Source of the DNA: Paenibacillus sp. J31TS4
GTDB lineage: Bacteria > Bacillota > Bacilli > Paenibacillales > NBRC-103111
Reading direction: 5' to 3'
DNA: 64,000 nt
NCBI RefSeq assembly: GCF_018403265.1
Contig: NZ_BOSI01000003.1
Location: forward strand, 310,001-374,000
The translations under genes and the position numbers were made by a program. Shown here in pieces: positions 34,115 through 41,811 of the stretch (the first letter of the stretch is position 1; every line of letters starts with the position of its first letter). The notes beneath the pieces were generated by a model. It was not told the origin of the DNA, did no database searches, and saw only the letters and a list, made by a program, of their open reading frames with translations.

Positions 34115-34939
34115 TCAACGTATCTTTTGTGCGATCAGCTTGGTCATGGCATGTTTGTGCGGGATACCGGACGAATTGCAGTCGAAGACAATCTCGGAGC
34201 TATCTTTAATCAACCAGTCGTGATAATGGGTGAGAAGCTCGCCCGAGTGCCACTTATAGGCGTTGGGTTCTTTTTCAGGAGGCGGAGCAAGAAACGGTTT
34301 TTGGACGAACACATTCAACACGTGCAGGCCTTTGTCATTGGTAAACCGCTTATAATTGTCCAAGATCTCTTTCCGGTAGTCCGGTTTTATGTAATGAAGC
34401 ACACCACTTGAGAAGATAATGTCAAAAGGAGTATCCAAGCGATAGTCTAACAGGTCGGCCTTAAAAACATGAATGGAAACGCCAAGTTGATCAGCAAGTC
34501 GTCTTGTTTTCTCAATCCCCGCATCCGAAACGTCAAATGCGGTGACATCATAACCATTCCGAGCAAAGAATACGGCGTCTTTCCCCTCGCCGCAGCCAAC
34601 GTCTAATAATTTCAAATGTCTGGTTGGCGGCATCAGCTGCAGGACCTGATAACAAGCTTTATTGGGCTCGGTCCCCCAGTAATAATCTTGGATTTTGTAT
34701 TCTTCCTCATAGATCGTAATCGGTCTGTCTTGGGCGGCGTACCCGAACAGTTTGTCGATGCTGACTCCCAAAATTCCCGACAACTTAGGAAGCAGTGAAC
34801 TGTCGGGCATGGTTTGCGCATTTTCCCATTTGGAGACGGCTTGAAAGGAAATCCCCAGCAGCCCGGCAAGCTCTTCTTGTGTAAGTCCTTTCTCTTTGCG
34901 GGAGATGCTTATGTTTCTTGCTAATGTTTCCTTGGTCAC
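34115..34939 (-). CDS. Xre-type HTH fused to class I SAM methyltransferase (TehB-like)
   Basis: 274 residues from GTG 34939, 10 bases after AAGGAG; a GTG at 34948 lies only one base after the SD and is less likely. Residues 1-62 form a Cro/C1 helix-turn-helix (ISRKEKGLTQEELAGLLGISFQAVSKWENAQTMPD). After a linker, residues 90-270 form a methyltransferase with LLDVGCGEGKDAVFFARNGYDVTAFDVS (SAM site) and a TehB-like body. The gene is much more AT-rich than its neighbours, suggesting acquisition by transfer. Role may be detoxification or DNA-linked regulation of a methylation response; not known. Confidence 0.85.
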   Translation of the reverse strand: MTKETLARNISISRKEKGLTQEELAGLLGISFQAVSKWENAQTMPDSSLLPKLSGILGVSIDKLFGYAAQDRPITIYEEEYKIQDYYWGTEPNKACYQVLQLMPPTRHLKLLDVGCGEGKDAVFFARNGYDVTAFDVSDAGIEKTRRLADQLGVSIHVFKADLLDYRLDTPFDIIFSSGVLHYIKPDYRKEILDNYKRFTNDKGLHVLNVFVQKPFLAPPPEKEPNAYKWHSGELLTHYHDWLIKDSSEIVFDCNSSGIPHKHAMTKLIAQKIR

Positions 34940-35114
34940 TTCCCTCACGCTCCTTCCGGTATCCCCATTCTATGGGACCGCACCTGGCAGGAACAATAAC
35001 TTCGTATTTGAGTTTTTCTCCTATTCAACTACCGGTTGAACCTAGAAAGAAAGGCGGGCCTGCCCGCGATTATCCGAGGATCGGTTATCGTGTGGTCGTC
35101 CTTGTATGGATACA

Positions 35115-35144
35115 CAAAAAAGCCCCCGTTCCGTGAACGGGGGA
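35115..35144 (-). terminator. Terminator after the PilZ-type gene
   Basis: CCCCCGTTC/GAACGGGGG (35123-35131, 35135-35143), loop CGT, six-T run on the minus strand. Confidence 0.88.
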
Positions 35145-35202
35145 TCTACTGCGTATGAAGCTGACGCCGAGCAGAATCGCCATCTCCTACCCAAGCGAAG
35201 GA

Positions 35203-35916
35203 CTAACTATGCTCGTCTTCCTCCTTCGGAGGAGTCCCGGCTTCTTTAGACTTTTCCAGCTCCTCCTGCTCGCGGAGCTGGGCCGGGCGGCGGATCGCCT
35301 GCCGCTTCAGCATGTAGGCGCGCAGGCTGGACTGGACGGCGGGCTCCGGGCTCAGGAACTGCCCCCCCGCCTGGATGGCCCCTTCGCCTGCAGGTCCCTT
35401 GTGCTTGACATCCACCCGGACCTCGGCGGCCGTATCCAGATGCAGGACGACGTCGAGCACGTCGCCCGGCGTGAGCAGCAGCGGGAATGGAATCCGCAGC
35501 TTGGTCCCGGACAGGCTGAGATCGCTCACTTCGACCTCGACCGGCTGCTCGAACTCCGTCCGCGCCCCCCGTTTGCCGTTCGTGTAGGCCTTCAGCAGCC
35601 CCGTCACGCCTTCCAACGGCAGTCGCAGCTCCTTGCGTCGGTTGAACAGCCGGAGCTGGACCTTCTCCGGCAGAATGAGCATCAGCCGCTTCGGCAGCTT
35701 CCCGATGACGTACGTCTCGAACGTGACCAGCCCCTCGCGGGCATAGACCGAGACGGTCACTTCCTCGGCCAAAGCAAAGCCAGGCTCGCTCGTGAAGCGG
35801 ATTTCAAGCAGCTCGCCTTCCAGATGAACGATCGTTCCGGTTATGGACGAGCCGGAAGCGTGGACGACGGCGAGGCAATCGAGCCAGGCCGTCTCCGCAT
35901 ATTTGGGTGTTCCCAT
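35203..35916 (-). CDS. PilZ-domain protein, likely cyclic-di-GMP receptor
   Basis: 237 residues from the ATG at 35916 (AGGGGA 5 bases upstream); an ATG six bases earlier is possible. An N-terminal YcgR-like flagellar-brake region (~10-95) precedes a PilZ domain with NRRKELRLPL (RxxxR, ~92) and VSDLSLSGTKLRIP (DxSxxG, ~132), the two parts of the cyclic-di-GMP site. The last 45 residues are charged and probably disordered. YcgR/YpfA-type proteins slow flagella or regulate exopolysaccharide when cyclic-di-GMP is high. Single gene with its own terminator. Confidence 0.85.
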   Translation of the reverse strand: MGTPKYAETAWLDCLAVVHASGSSITGTIVHLEGELLEIRFTSEPGFALAEEVTVSVYAREGLVTFETYVIGKLPKRLMLILPEKVQLRLFNRRKELRLPLEGVTGLLKAYTNGKRGARTEFEQPVEVEVSDLSLSGTKLRIPFPLLLTPGDVLDVVLHLDTAAEVRVDVKHKGPAGEGAIQAGGQFLSPEPAVQSSLRAYMLKRQAIRRPAQLREQEELEKSKEAGTPPKEEDEHS

Positions 35917-36033
35917 AGGCATCCCCTGAAACGGGGTTTCTCTCCTTCAATGCCGAATCGCGTTGCTACCAGTTTACCACAAAAGGCTCACGCCCGATAC
36001 GGGAAGCGGGGCGGCGGAGCACCCTCTTCCGCC

Positions 36034-36066
36034 AAAAAAAGTCCCGGGAAGATGCTCCCGGGACTT
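36034..36066 (-). terminator. Terminator after the LTA synthase-like gene
   Basis: GTCCCGGGA/TCCCGGGAC hairpin with a seven-T run on the minus strand. Confidence 0.88.
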
Positions 36067-36090
36067 GCAGGACGGTAGGACGAAGGAACG

Positions 36091-36116
36091 CTTCTAGCTG
36101 GCGCTTCTAGCTGGCG
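36091..36116. repeat. 13-bp tandem duplication across the LTA synthase stop codon
   Basis: CTTCTAGCTGGCG occurs twice in a row (36091-36103, 36104-36116). The copy nearer the gene contains its last codons and TAG stop; the second duplicates them just downstream. Confidence 0.85.
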
Positions 36117-38086
36117 CTTCCCTGCACCGGCGTCTGCCGGAACTGCTCGTTGTAGTTCGGCAGGACGTTCTTCGTCAAAAAGTCTTCGTCGATATATTTG
36201 GACAGGTACTGCTTCCCGAACAAGGTGTCGTACTGCAGCTCGCGGTAACGCTCGACGTCCGGCTTCAGCTCCTCCGGCACGGAGGTATGCAGCTGCTGGT
36301 TCGCGTCGATGACCAGATTGGACAGCAGGCCCGGGAGCTTCTTGGACAGCTCGCTGCCGTAAGCGAACGGCGCCGGCATCTTCATATTCATCCGGTCCAG
36401 CACGTAGCCGCCAAGGAAAGACGCGCTGATGGTCGGTACCGGATTGTCCGTCAGCTCGGTGTTGGACCAGATCGCCAGCGGCACGCTGCGCATCTTCTTC
36501 AGTTCTTCTGGCGTCCACTGGGCCGTATCCTCGGACTGGATGAAGCCCGCCTGCTTGTAGACGTCGTAGCCGAGACCGAGCATCGGCAGATGGTCGCCGT
36601 AGAAGACGACGACCGTCGGCTCCCCGGTTTGCTCGAAATGCGAGACGAGTTTCCCCAGCATGGCGTCGGCATCCTTGGCTCCGTGCGTATAATTGTCGAT
36701 GATTTCCTGGGCGGACGGCGTGAAGTTCCCCGTTACTTTAATAGGGTTCTCCGGATACCGGTTCCCTTCGTAGCCGCCGTGGTTCTGCATCGTGACGGCA
36801 TAGATGAACATCGGCCGGTCGCTCTTATCGACCTCGTCGATAATGCTGTTCGCGACCTCGTCGTCCGAGATGAACGGTCCGGCGTAGGTAGGATTGTCAA
36901 AATGCTCCTTGCTCTTGAACGCCTCAAAGCCCATTTTCTCGTAGACGTTCTCCCGGTTCCAGAACCAGCCGTCATACGAATGGATCGCCATGCTCTTGTA
37001 CCCCTGGTCCTCGAAGAAGCTGGCCAGACTCGGCACCGGCCGGCTGATGTACTGCTGATACGGAACCGAGCCGCCGGGCAGGAAGCTCATCGACGTCCCG
37101 CTCAGCACCTCGAACTCCACGTTGCTCGTGCCGCCGCCGAATTGCGGAGACAGCATGTATTGGGCCCCGTTCTGCTGATGCAGCTTGTGCACGTTCGGCA
37201 GCGGATCCTCGCTGAAGGTCGTGTTCGGCAGCAGAGTCGGATCCCAGAACGCCTCGTTCATGACGAAGATGACGTTCGGTTTTTTGCCGGTCGGCTTGCC
37301 GACTGTGGCGACCGACACCGGCTGCGTCCGCTGCTCGTTGATCGTTTGGGCAAGCTCCGCCATCGCCGGCTCGCTGTAGCCGTCCGGCTTCGGCACGATC
37401 GTATGCTTCACGTTCATCGTGAACGCGAGTGCCAGCCCATTATTCGTATAATTCTGCTTCTGGTCCCACGTAATCTCGGCAAAACCCGCCTGGTACGCCA
37501 TCTTGGCCGCCCAGCCCGAGTTCACGCCGAAGCCGTACAGGGCAAAGCACGCCATCAACCCGAGCGCCAGCCGCCCGATGAGCGGCATCCGCATGCGGGG
37601 CAGCACGAACTTCAGCAGGAAGAAGCTGACCGCAATAGCCAGTACGATGCCCAGACGAAGCAGAGCGCCGGGCGTGGCCACCGCCGATACGATATCGGCG
37701 CCCTCCTTCTTAAGGGCAAGATCCCACGGCAAGAGAGGGTTCCCGATCATTTTTCCTTTGAAATAGCTGATGAGCGCCACGCCAAACAGCAGGATGGCAC
37801 TGATGCCCGCAGACACGAAAAAAGAGCCTAACACACTAAAGACAAGCAGAACTACGAGCGTATTCAAGACATAGTTCACCCAAGCAAGTCTTGGGTTTTG
37901 GGTCAGCCAGGTCCACGCTTCCCCCAAGGTTCCTCTCTGAATCCATTCCACGCCGAAGCTCAGTACAGCGGATAGGACGAGTATGGCCAGCAGCGCGAGC
38001 ACAGGCGTCGCCTTTGTCTTTCGGCCGCTGCTGTAGGTCCAATGCTTGCGCTGCTTGGTCCCTTCGCCGTCCGGTTTCAACCGCAT
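36107..38086 (-). CDS. LTA synthase-family membrane sulfatase-like phosphoglycerol transferase
   Basis: 659 residues, SD GAAGGAGGGA. Five N-terminal membrane helices (about 28-200) are followed by an extracellular alkaline-phosphatase-fold domain (270-600). Metal and catalytic residues are visible: VMNEAFWDPT (Glu ligand, ~275), FGGGTSNVEFEVLSG with the nucleophile Thr (~316), and VVVFYGDHLPMLG with Asp-His (~498). Family members polymerise glycerol phosphate from phosphatidylglycerol into lipoteichoic acid or prime it. VMNEAFWD in place of VVLESFQN puts it in the broader LTA-synthase family, so exact product is uncertain. Confidence 0.88.
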   Translation of the reverse strand: MRLKPDGEGTKQRKHWTYSSGRKTKATPVLALLAILVLSAVLSFGVEWIQRGTLGEAWTWLTQNPRLAWVNYVLNTLVVLLVFSVLGSFFVSAGISAILLFGVALISYFKGKMIGNPLLPWDLALKKEGADIVSAVATPGALLRLGIVLAIAVSFFLLKFVLPRMRMPLIGRLALGLMACFALYGFGVNSGWAAKMAYQAGFAEITWDQKQNYTNNGLALAFTMNVKHTIVPKPDGYSEPAMAELAQTINEQRTQPVSVATVGKPTGKKPNVIFVMNEAFWDPTLLPNTTFSEDPLPNVHKLHQQNGAQYMLSPQFGGGTSNVEFEVLSGTSMSFLPGGSVPYQQYISRPVPSLASFFEDQGYKSMAIHSYDGWFWNRENVYEKMGFEAFKSKEHFDNPTYAGPFISDDEVANSIIDEVDKSDRPMFIYAVTMQNHGGYEGNRYPENPIKVTGNFTPSAQEIIDNYTHGAKDADAMLGKLVSHFEQTGEPTVVVFYGDHLPMLGLGYDVYKQAGFIQSEDTAQWTPEELKKMRSVPLAIWSNTELTDNPVPTISASFLGGYVLDRMNMKMPAPFAYGSELSKKLPGLLSNLVIDANQQLHTSVPEELKPDVERYRELQYDTLFGKQYLSKYIDEDFLTKNVLPNYNEQFRQTPVQGSAS

Positions 38087-38607
38087 CGTCGCTCCCTCCT
38101 TCTTCTCCGTTGTCGCAAAATGTTTCCTTCGTGAAACTTTATTTACGCAAAGTTAACAATTGAGGCCTATTCTAAGTCGTGAACATTAATGTAAGCTGAA
38201 GATTTCCATAATTTCCTATGAAATACCCCGAAAATCTTAAATTTAGCTTAAGGTTTTGTGAACATTTGGAAAAAACGTCCCGGAGCAGGGACCCGTGCCT
38301 GCCTATCCCTTTAAGCCGGCAGGCAGCCATTTGAAACAAGAGGCTTTCGGACACAAGGTTCCTCCACTCGGATAAATTGCTTGGATCAGCAAGCCGGTAC
38401 AGCCTCTCAGGCTTGCCCGGTAGCTATCCGCCCGCCAATCCGCTGGCTATAGCATGCTCTTCCGAAATCCGGTTCAATCCGGTCGCCGTCCTGTTTTTTG
38501 GGCCCTCCAGACAGAGAGAATACCGGCTATCGGAACAAAAAAAAGAACACCCCCTCCTCTCGGAAACAGTCCCGGGAGGAGAGGGTGCCGGCGAATTGCC
38601 GCAAGGG
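38087..38607. other. Intergenic region upstream of the LTA synthase gene
   Basis: 521 bases. The part 38130-38280 is distinctly AT-rich (AATTTCCTATGAAATA, CTTAAATTTAGCTTAAGG) and probably carries the LTA synthase promoter on the minus strand, although I find no clean -35/-10 pair. A terminator for the EamA gene lies at 38537. No gene or RNA recognised. Confidence 0.4.
38537..38588 (-). terminator. Terminator after the EamA-type gene
   Basis: CACCCTCTCCTCCCGGG / CCGAGAGGAGGGGGTG imperfect long stem on the minus strand, then GTTCTTTTTTTT. Confidence 0.8.
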
Positions 38608-39441
38608 TTAAAGTCTGGCTAAGACGATGCCGGCAAGGGCAACCGCCAGGCCGAACAGCTGGTACAGCTTCAACCGCTCTTTGTAGAGAAACACGCCGGC
38701 CACCATGACGACCAGGCAATTTAGGCTGATAACCGGGAATACGACGCTCGCCGGCCCGTGCTGCAGGGCGTACATATAGAAGCCGTATCCGCACACGCTC
38801 AGCAGGCCGACGACACTCCCGACCTTGAGCTCCTGCAGGTGGGCGCGCTCCCGGAGCATCAGGACGCCCAGATAGGCAAGACCGCCGCCATACATCGCCG
38901 TCATGATGTCCACGAGAGACACGCCGGCGGAGGAGGCGACCTTCATCAGGAAGCCGACCGCCCCGATCGACAGAAGTGCCAGAGCAATCCGGAAGACCCA
39001 CTGCCGGTAATCCGCCGGCTGGCCTCCTCCTCCGGGCCGGTACTGGACCACGACCGCGGCGCCTACCATCAGGGCAATGCCTAACCATTGGAGCAGCGCG
39101 ATGGTCTCCGGGAAGAAGACGGCTCCGAGCGCGATCGGGATCAGCACGTTCATGGCGATCAGCGTGGAGGTGATGCTCGCCGGCCCTTTCTCGAACGCTT
39201 TGCCCATCTGGATGTTGCCGTTCGTATTCAGGATGCCGATGAGCCCCCCGATGACGAGCGAGAACAGGCTTTCATGAAACGAATGCGTCACAAGCCCATA
39301 GAGCAGCATCAGCAGGAAGGCGATGCCGTAGAAGAAGAACTGGACCCCGATTTTGGACAGGTGGCGGGTTGTCCCCCATTTGAACAAGGAGTTGTTGACA
39401 CCGAAGCACAAGGCCGTACCGACCGCGGCCGCAAACCACAT
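38608..39441 (-). CDS. EamA/DMT-family permease
   Basis: 277 residues from the ATG at 39441, six bases after AAGGGA; the ATG at 39456 abuts its SD. Ten membrane helices in two five-helix repeats, beginning WFAAAVGTALCFGVNNSLFK and with GLIGILNTNGNIQMGKAFEKGPASITSTLIAMNVLIPI in the first and YGFYMYALQHGPASVVFPVISLNCLVVMVAGV in the second. This is the drug/metabolite transporter pattern; substrate unknown. It lies behind lysP on the same strand, 96 bases downstream with no terminator seen between, so co-transcription under the lysine riboswitch is possible. Confidence 0.85.
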   Translation of the reverse strand: MWFAAAVGTALCFGVNNSLFKWGTTRHLSKIGVQFFFYGIAFLLMLLYGLVTHSFHESLFSLVIGGLIGILNTNGNIQMGKAFEKGPASITSTLIAMNVLIPIALGAVFFPETIALLQWLGIALMVGAAVVVQYRPGGGGQPADYRQWVFRIALALLSIGAVGFLMKVASSAGVSLVDIMTAMYGGGLAYLGVLMLRERAHLQELKVGSVVGLLSVCGYGFYMYALQHGPASVVFPVISLNCLVVMVAGVFLYKERLKLYQLFGLAVALAGIVLARL

Positions 39442-39537
39442 GACTGATCCCTTCATTCCCTTGATGATTAAGACGGCGCCCGCCCGATTGTCTGCGGTGC
39501 CGCCGACTGTCGTGATGTCTAACCGGTTCGAACCGGT

Positions 39538-40974
39538 TTACTTCGCGAGGTCCTCGTCGAAGACGCATTCCTCCAGCTTCATTACCTTCGTCTTGTACTT
39601 CCACTTATAGCCAAGCCATAAGGCCAGGAACAGCGGAATGCCGATATAGGAAGCGAACAGGTACGCCCAGTCCACCTGGCCGTTCTCGATCCCGCCGAGG
39701 CATTGGCCGACAATGACGATCCCGCAGAGCACGGCCGCCAGCACCGGGCCGAACGGGAACAGCTTCGCCCGGTAAGGCAGGTCGCGGAGCGATTTGCCCT
39801 GGGCGACATAGGCTTTTCGGAACCGGTAATGGCTGATGGCGATGCCCATCCAGGCGATGAAGCCGGACATGCCCGATGCGTTCAAAAGCCATAGGTAAAC
39901 GACGCCGTCCCCGAACGTAGAGGACAGGAAGGCGAACAGGCCGAGTGCCGCCGTGGCCAGAAGCGCGAATACCGGAACCCCGTGCGAGGTCAGCTTGCCG
40001 AAGAAACGGGGCGCCTTGCCCTCCTTGGCCAGTACCCACAAAATCCGCGTGGAGGCGTACATGCCGGAGTTGCCGGCGGATAGCACCGACGTCAGGATAA
40101 CCGCGTTCATGACCGAAGCGGCGAAGCTGAGGCCCGCCTTTTCGAACACCATTGTGAACGGGCTCCTCATGACGCTGTCGCTCGCCAGGTTCTCGTTCGT
40201 ATACGGAATGAGCAAGCCGATCACGAGAATCGCGAGCAGGTAGAACAGCAGAATCCGCCAAAAGACGGTACGGATCGCCCGCGGCACGTTCTGGCGCGGA
40301 TTCTCGCTCTCCCCCGCGGCGACCCCGACGAGCTCGGTGCCCTGGAACGAGAAGCCGGCGGCCATGAAGACGCCGAGCGCGGCGAGGAACCCGCCGTGGA
40401 ACGGCGCGTCCCCGGTCGTCCAGTTGGAGAAGCCTACCGCATCCGTCGACCAGATGCCGATGATCATCAGAATGCCGACTCCGATGAAGAGGATAACCGT
40501 TACAACCTTGATGAGTGCGAACCAGTATTCCGATTCCCCGAATCCTTTGACGGAGAGCAGGTTCAGCCCCACCATCAGGATCAGGAACAGGGCGCTCCAG
40601 AGGAACGAGGAGCTGTCCGGGTACCAGAACTTCATAATGAGGGTGGCCGCCGACAGCTCCGCCGCGATCGTAATCGACCAGTTGTACCAATAATTCCAGC
40701 CGAGAGCGAAGCCGAGCGACGGATCCACGAACCTCGTTGCGTACGTGCTGAATGTGCCGGATACCGGCATATAAGTGGCCATCTCTCCGAGACTGGTCAC
40801 CAGGAAATAGACCATGAGACCGATAACTGCATAGGCAAAAAGAGCGCCCCCCGGTCCCGCCGTATGAATCGCTCCCCCGCTCGCCAGGAACAAGCCGGTT
40901 CCGATCGAGCCCCCGAGGGAGATCATCGTCATATGGCGGGCCTTCAGCCCTCTGTTCAATTGCTCCGCTGCCAT
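39538..40974 (-). CDS. lysP: Lysine-specific permease, APC superfamily
   Basis: 478 residues, SD GAAGGGAGAA. The sequence follows E. coli LysP nearly end to end as I recall it: GLKARHMTMISLGGSIGTGLFLASG, MPVSGTFSTYA, ALGWNYWYNWSITIA, KGFGESEYWFALIKVVTVILFI, AAGFSFQGTELVGVAAGESENP, AGNSGMYASTRILW and WLLNASGMSGFIAWMGIAISHYRFRKAYV. Twelve membrane helices; proton-coupled lysine import. The lysine riboswitch in its leader independently supports the substrate. Confidence 0.95.
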   Translation of the reverse strand: MAAEQLNRGLKARHMTMISLGGSIGTGLFLASGGAIHTAGPGGALFAYAVIGLMVYFLVTSLGEMATYMPVSGTFSTYATRFVDPSLGFALGWNYWYNWSITIAAELSAATLIMKFWYPDSSSFLWSALFLILMVGLNLLSVKGFGESEYWFALIKVVTVILFIGVGILMIIGIWSTDAVGFSNWTTGDAPFHGGFLAALGVFMAAGFSFQGTELVGVAAGESENPRQNVPRAIRTVFWRILLFYLLAILVIGLLIPYTNENLASDSVMRSPFTMVFEKAGLSFAASVMNAVILTSVLSAGNSGMYASTRILWVLAKEGKAPRFFGKLTSHGVPVFALLATAALGLFAFLSSTFGDGVVYLWLLNASGMSGFIAWMGIAISHYRFRKAYVAQGKSLRDLPYRAKLFPFGPVLAAVLCGIVIVGQCLGGIENGQVDWAYLFASYIGIPLFLALWLGYKWKYKTKVMKLEECVFDEDLAK

Positions 40975-41102
40975 TTTTCATTCTCCCTTCCAGCCTGATC
41001 ATCCCGCATGCTGCCGATTGAGAGAATAGGGGAAATGGCCTCAGCCGTCCGGGATTCCGGACGGCTCGTCGAACCGCATGCCCCATCGTCCTCTCCTTTG
41101 AA

Positions 41103-41285
41103 GATAGCTCAACACGCCGGCGAGGGATACGCCAGGGCGTGACAGTTCCGTTCCTGTCCGGATACGGCCCCAGACCGGCCGCGCAGAGACGCGGGCCGGT
41201 CTTCGGCGGCTGCCCCGTCACCCGTCATCGCCGGCCTCTCTGGGCCTCCTCCGGATTCTCTGGCAGCCGCGACCTCTACCTCACC
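41103..41285 (-). promoter_or_regulatory. Lysine riboswitch (L-box) upstream of lysP
   Basis: Minus-strand RNA starts GGTGAGGTAGAGGTCGCGG and ends GTTGAGCTATC, with GCCGCCGAAGACCGG, GGTCTGGGGCCG and GGAACTGTCACGCCC between. These match the conserved blocks of the B. subtilis lysC L-box in order (GGTGAAGATAGAGGTGCG, GTCGCCGAAGC, TTTGCTGGCCG, GGCTGTCA, GGGCTATC). GAGGTAG and CTATCTTC form the closing helix P1. The 128 bases to lysP contain a strong hairpin (AGCCGTCCGG/CCGGACGGCT, 41043-41066) lacking a good T-run. Confidence 0.88.
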
Positions 41286-41341
41286 GGAATGGCGATGAGG
41301 TGCAGCTTGCTTTTTCAGTTTCTAGTTTTTCACCCTACTAT

Positions 41342-41368
41342 TTTATAGAACCCCGGTCAAAAACTCAA
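41342..41368 (-). promoter_or_regulatory. Candidate promoter for the lysP leader
   Basis: Minus strand TTGAGT (41368-41363), 15-base spacer, TATAAA (41347-41342), about 50 bases before the riboswitch. Spacing is short, so confidence is low. Confidence 0.35.
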
Positions 41369-41386
41369 TGCCAAATTTCGACACGA

Positions 41387-41413
41387 GAAAGAGAGGACCT
41401 CTCAGTCCTCTCT
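41387..41413 (-). terminator. Terminator-like hairpin after the 55-residue protein gene
   Basis: AGAGAGGAC/GTCCTCTCT stem with a six-base loop; followed on the minus strand by TTTCTCG, a weak tract. Confidence 0.55.
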
Positions 41414-41431
41414 CCGTGCGTGCGCTAACTA

Positions 41432-41599
41432 CTAGACGAGCTCGTCCAGCTCGGTCTCCTCGCGGCTCGCCGCCTCGAGAATGTCTTCGTCGGCTTCGTT
41501 CAGACCCTGGATTGCTTCCGCGGCTTCCGCCTGGCGGGCAAGCTGCTCCTCGATCTGGCCGATGCCGTGCGCTTCCTGGTGGTTTCTGCTTGAGGTCAT
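41432..41599 (-). CDS. Small acidic protein (55 residues)
   Basis: ATG at 41599 with SD AAGGAGGCG. Product is soluble and acidic: MTSSRNHQEAHGIGQIEEQL then Ala/Glu-rich helices ending EETELDELV. No membrane segment, Cys or recognised family. The strong SD and downstream hairpin support a genuine gene. Function unknown. Confidence 0.6.
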   Translation of the reverse strand: MTSSRNHQEAHGIGQIEEQLARQAEAAEAIQGLNEADEDILEAASREETELDELV

Positions 41600-41730
41600 G
41601 GTCTCGCCTCCTTGCATAGATTAAGTCTCGTGGTCCCCCTTGGTAGCATGGTCCTTACAAGGATTCCTTATGCGGGGGATGAGCGGCGGTTGGAAACGGA
41701 CGACAATCCAGTGTCGGACCGTTCACCCAT

Positions 41731-41805
41731 AAAAAAATTCCCCTTTAAGTAGAACAGTCGTGTAGACTTCTTCACACTGTTCTACTTAAAGGGGATCTGA
41801 CCCTC
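41731..41805 (-). repeat. Long perfect inverted repeat, terminator and REP-like element
   Basis: A 20-bp perfect palindrome, TCCCCTTTAAGTAGAACAGT (41739-41758) with its complement at 41776-41795, 17-base loop, followed by ATCTGACCC. On the minus strand it ends in seven T, so it can terminate the CalY-like operon. The GGGGATCTGACCC edge resembles REP palindromes mobilised by IS200-like (RAYT) transposases; this is a recollection of such motifs, not a database match. Confidence 0.65.
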
Positions 41806-41811
41806 AGGAAC

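Noticed and set aside
36287..37831. Long plus-strand frame opposite the LTA synthase gene (514 codons)
   Set aside because: Same shadow pattern; no SD, no recognisable domain.
39605..41221. Open frame overlapping lysP and its leader (538 codons)
   Set aside because: Within lysP it is a shifted-frame shadow. Its part in the leader has an SD and ATG, reported only as a possible leader frame.
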